12,175 bases of DNA, taken from Actinomycetales bacterium (GTDB lineage: Bacteria; Actinomycetota; Actinomycetes; Mycobacteriales; Mycobacteriaceae). Below are positions 7,285-12,175 of the stretch, piece by piece. The notes below the pieces were generated by a model. That model did not search any database. It worked only from the letters and a program-made list of their open reading frames with translations, and was not told the origin of the DNA. The DNA lies in NCBI GenBank assembly GCA_012841845.1, contig DUTZ01000505.1, positions 1-12,175 of the forward strand. The letters run 5' to 3'. The translations under genes and the position numbers were made by a program. The number at the start of each line of letters is the position of its first letter. Positions within the stretch are counted from its first letter, which is position 1.

Positions 7285-7970
7285 GAGAGGATCTCCACCT
7301 GGATGGCGTGGGCGCGGTCACCGTCGACCTCGACGACCGCGCCGTCGGCGGAGGTGAGCTCGACGAGGTGGCCGCGGCGCGTGGCGGTGACGATCCCGAG
7401 CGGCTCCACGCCGACGGCGCGGAACTCGGAGATGAGCTCCTCGTCCACCTGGACGTTCTCGCCCAGGGCGCGGATCCGGACCTCGCGCGGCGTCTCGTCG
7501 TCGAGCTCGGACAGCCGGATGAGGTCGGCGGCGACGGCGGAGGTGGGCGAGTAGCCGATCCGGTCCAGGCCGGGGATCGGGTTGCCGTACGGCGACGTGG
7601 TGGGGTCGGCGAGCACCTCGACGAGGCGTCGCTCGACGTCGTCGCTCATGACGTGCTCCCAGCGGCAGGCCTCGGCGTGCACCTTCTCGAGCTCCAGACC
7701 GATGACGTCCACGAGGAGCCGCTCGGCGAGCCGGTGCTTGCGCATCACGTCCACGGCGAGCTCACGGCCGGCCTCGGTGAGCTGCAGGTGCCGGTCGACG
7801 GCGACCCGGACCAGGCCGTCGCGTTCCATCCGGGCGACCGTCTGGCTCACGGTGGGCCCGCTCTGCTCGAGGCGCTCGGCGATCCGCGCCCGGAGCGGGA
7901 TCACGCCCTCCTCCTCGAGCTCGTAGATCGTGCGGAGGTACATCTCGGTGGTGTCCACCAGGTCCTTCAC
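7281..7970 (-). CDS. ideR: DtxR/IdeR family iron-dependent repressor
   Basis: This is a 229-residue Fe(II)-dependent repressor controlling iron uptake and storage genes (DtxR 226, IdeR 230 residues). With GTG at 7970 as Met1 the numbering matches DtxR exactly. The primary metal site is M10, C102, E105 and H106; the ancillary site is H79, E83 and H98, with E171 and Q174 from the C-terminal domain. The winged helix covers about residues 4-65 ([20 protein letters not shown] as the recognition region), dimerisation about 66-140, and an SH3-like domain from about 148. All metal ligands are intact, so it should be functional. A GGAGGA Shine-Dalgarno lies 6 nt before the GTG; an ATG at 8024 would add 18 unlike residues. 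It is first in the ideR-galE operon and divergent from acuC. No clear DtxR-box palindrome was seen in its upstream region. Confidence 0.95.
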   Translation of the reverse strand: MKDLVDTTEMYLRTIYELEEEGVIPLRARIAERLEQSGPTVSQTVARMERDGLVRVAVDRHLQLTEAGRELAVDVMRKHRLAERLLVDVIGLELEKVHAEACRWEHVMSDDVERRLVEVLADPTTSPYGNPIPGLDRIGYSPTSAVAADLIRLSELDDETPREVRIRALGENVQVDEELISEFRAVGVEPLGIVTATRRGHLVELTSADGAVVEVDGDRAHAIQVEILS

Positions 7971-7976
7971 GTCTCG

Positions 7977-7982
7977 TCCTCC
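7977..7982 (-). promoter_or_regulatory. Shine-Dalgarno of ideR
   Basis: GGAGGA on the minus strand lies 6 nt before the GTG at 7970. It supports that start, which also gives exact DtxR residue numbering, over the ATG at 8024. Confidence 0.75.
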
Positions 7983-8033
7983 ACGTCGGGTCGACACTCG
8001 CGCTCGTCGCCGGAACCCCGGCATCTCGCGCCG

Positions 8034-8039
8034 ATCCTA
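8034..8039 (-). promoter_or_regulatory. Candidate -10 box of the ideR-galE promoter
   Basis: TAGGAT on the minus strand fits the TANNNT consensus of SigA-type actinobacterial promoters. It would put the transcript start near 8027, giving a leader of about 57 nt. No good -35 hexamer lies at the expected distance, so the call is tentative. Confidence 0.35.
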
Positions 8040-8123
8040 CCGGCGGCCCTCGAAACGGGGTGCCAGGTGCGGATTCCCGCGGCGTCGGACCGCCCCGCCG
8101 CGTAGCGTCGCGGGTGACGCACA

Positions 8124-8140
8124 CCACGTGTCGCACGTGG
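8124..8140. promoter_or_regulatory. Perfect 17-bp inverted repeat upstream of acuC (candidate operator)
   Basis: CCACGTG-TCG-CACGTGG is a perfect 7-bp inverted repeat with a 3-bp spacer, and each arm also contains the palindromic hexamer CACGTG. It lies 40 bp before the acuC ATG and 154 bp from the ideR GTG, in the shared divergent region. The symmetry and position suit a homodimeric regulator site. As RNA it could also form a 7-bp hairpin in the acuC leader. A TAGCGT (8103-8108) just upstream could be the acuC -10, which would place the repeat just after the start of transcription. The binding protein is unknown, and the site does not resemble a DtxR box. Confidence 0.5.
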
Positions 8141-8180
8141 GGGAGCGCCGGGCACGGCCCGGCAGGACGGGAGGGCGGAG

Positions 8181-9413
8181 ATGGCCGCGATCAGGGACGG
8201 CGTACCGGCGGCCGTGGTATGGAGCCCGTCGCTGCTGGAGTACCGCCACTCCGCGGAACACCCGATGAGTCCCCGCCGGCTGGACCTGACCATGTCGCTG
8301 GCCACCGGCCTGGGCGTGCTGGACGGCGTGGAGATGCTCGACCCGGGCAGCGCCACCGACGACGAGCTGCTGAGGGTCCACACCACCCGGTACCTCGACG
8401 CGGTCAAGGCGGCCGGGGACCTGCCGCCGGGGGAGCACTTCGGGATGAGTCACGGCCTGGGGACGGCCGACAACCCGACGTTCCCCGCGATGCACGAGGC
8501 CAGCGCCGCGGTGGCGGGCGGCACCCTGACTGCCGCCCGGGCCATCGCGAGCGGCGCCGCCACGCGGGCGATCTCGGTGGCCGGCGGCATGCACCACGCC
8601 ATGCCCGCCGCCGCCGCGGGCTTCTGCGTGTACAACGACGCGGCGGTCGCGATCAGCTGGCTGCTCGACAACGGCTACGAGCGCATCGCGTACGTGGACA
8701 TCGACGTCCACCACGGCGACGGCGTGCAGACGGCCTTCTACGAGGACCCCCGGGTCCTCACCGTCTCCCTCCACCAGCACCCGGCCACGCTCTGGCCCTC
8801 GACCGGCTGGGCCTCGGAGACGGGTGTAGGCCGGGCCGAGGGGACATCCGTGAACCTGGCCTTCCTGCCCGCCGTCACCGACGAGCTCTGGCTCCGCGGG
8901 TTCCACGCGGTGGTGCCCGGCGTCCTGCGGGCGTTCGAACCGCAGATCATCGTCCTGCAGGCCGGCTGTGACTCCCACCGGGAGGACCCGCTCGCCGACC
9001 TCTCGCTCACCGTCGACGGCCACCGCGCCTCCTACCTGGAGATGATCGCGCTCGCCGACGAGATCTGCGAGGGCCGGATCATCGCGATCGGCGGCGGGGG
9101 ATACGAGTTGGTGCGGGTGGTGCCCCGGTCCTGGACCCACCTGCTCTCCGCGATGCTCGGCGACCCGGTGCATCCGTCCACGCCGGTCCCGGACGAGTGG
9201 AAGGCGGTGGCGTCGCGCCTCACCGTCCCCGACCGCGTGCCGCAGTCGATGGGCGACGGCGGGGACGTCACGTACACCGCGTGGGAGCCGGCGGGCGCCG
9301 ACCGGGGCGTGGAGATCGACCGCTCGCTGGCCCGTCTGGACCAGTCGATCCTCGACACCCGCCGATCCGTCTACCCCCTGCTCGGGCTCGACCCCGACGA
9401 TCCGCGAGACTGA
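8181..9413 (+). CDS. acuC: AcuC-like class I HDAC-family protein deacetylase
   Basis: This 410-residue zinc-dependent lysine deacetylase has the arginase/deacetylase fold. AcuC of Bacillus removes acetyl groups from acetyl-CoA synthetase and so reactivates it. Conserved residues are visible: the catalytic pair H138-H139 in GGMHHAMP, FCVYNDAAVAI (148-158), the zinc ligands D175 and H177 in YVDIDVHHGDGV plus D264 in QAGCDSHREDPL, and the transition-state tyrosine Y308 in AIGGGGYE. The length is a little above the family norm (about 390). The ATG at 8181 directly follows a GGAGGGCGGAG Shine-Dalgarno. It is divergent from ideR and is followed 55 bp later on the same strand by a GNAT/acyl-CoA-synthetase-like protein acetyltransferase, suggesting paired control of lysine acylation. 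The fold and catalysis call is firm; the natural substrate is inferred. Confidence 0.92.
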   Translation: MAAIRDGVPAAVVWSPSLLEYRHSAEHPMSPRRLDLTMSLATGLGVLDGVEMLDPGSATDDELLRVHTTRYLDAVKAAGDLPPGEHFGMSHGLGTADNPTFPAMHEASAAVAGGTLTAARAIASGAATRAISVAGGMHHAMPAAAAGFCVYNDAAVAISWLLDNGYERIAYVDIDVHHGDGVQTAFYEDPRVLTVSLHQHPATLWPSTGWASETGVGRAEGTSVNLAFLPAVTDELWLRGFHAVVPGVLRAFEPQIIVLQAGCDSHREDPLADLSLTVDGHRASYLEMIALADEICEGRIIAIGGGGYELVRVVPRSWTHLLSAMLGDPVHPSTPVPDEWKAVASRLTVPDRVPQSMGDGGDVTYTAWEPAGADRGVEIDRSLARLDQSILDTRRSVYPLLGLDPDDPRD

Positions 9414-9468
9414 GAGCCGGGCACCGCGACCCCGCCCCTGCCGAGACGAGTCCGACGAAAGGGCACCC

Positions 9469-12175
<2,707 letters not shown>

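Noticed and set aside
5569..7554. Plus-strand open frame of 661 codons across DUF4192, galE and ideR
   Set aside because: It runs through two genes on the opposite strand and one on the same strand in another frame, and crosses a terminator-like hairpin. Its residues show only composition bias.
7971..8024. ATG at 8024 as the ideR start
   Set aside because: It would add 18 Arg-rich residues, while the GTG at 7970 has an ideal Shine-Dalgarno and gives exact DtxR metal-ligand numbering (M10, H79, H98, C102, H106).

Overview
This 12.2 kb window is very GC-rich and densely coded, with many GTG starts. It looks like the chromosome of a Mycobacteriales (Corynebacteriales) actinobacterium. Dietzia, Rhodococcus or Gordonia relatives are plausible, but the genus cannot be fixed from the sequence alone. 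The anchor is a textbook DtxR/IdeR iron regulator overlapping a galE gene. A PAC2-family gene, a DUF4192 gene and a DUF3516 helicase gene lie close by. I recall similar neighbours around dtxR/ideR in Corynebacterium and, in part, in Mycobacterium. No insertion sequences, prophage genes, CRISPR arrays, tRNAs or rRNAs were seen.

Layout. Positions 1-4953 are all on the minus strand. Read in the direction of transcription they are PAC2 protein, DUF3516 helicase (10 bp gap), DUF3817 membrane protein (91 bp gap), TetR regulator (4-bp overlap) and a NUDIX hydrolase cut by the window edge. A 263 bp divergent promoter region separates PAC2 from the plus-strand DUF4192 gene. DUF4192 converges on galE across a 31 bp gap that holds a good hairpin. 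galE is the second gene of the minus-strand ideR-galE pair. ideR is divergent from the plus-strand pair acuC and pat-like, separated by 210 bp that contain a perfect 17 bp inverted repeat. The pat-like gene runs off the right edge close to its expected C-terminus.

How the genes may work together. The right-hand part pairs a class I HDAC-fold deacetylase (AcuC) with a GNAT/acyl-CoA-synthetase-like protein. In related systems such proteins reversibly acylate lysines on enzymes such as acetyl-CoA synthetase. Here they appear to form a two-gene acyl-lysine writer/eraser unit next to the iron regulator. In the writer, the synthetase half has lost the catalytic histidine and several ATP-grasp residues, so it is probably a regulatory domain.

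The central and left genes are housekeeping or regulatory: iron control plus UDP-galactose supply, RNA metabolism, and a membrane protein coupled to its own TetR regulator. I found no clearly new defence or mobile system. The most interesting items are the acuC-pat pair, its degenerate synthetase half, and the palindrome in front of it.
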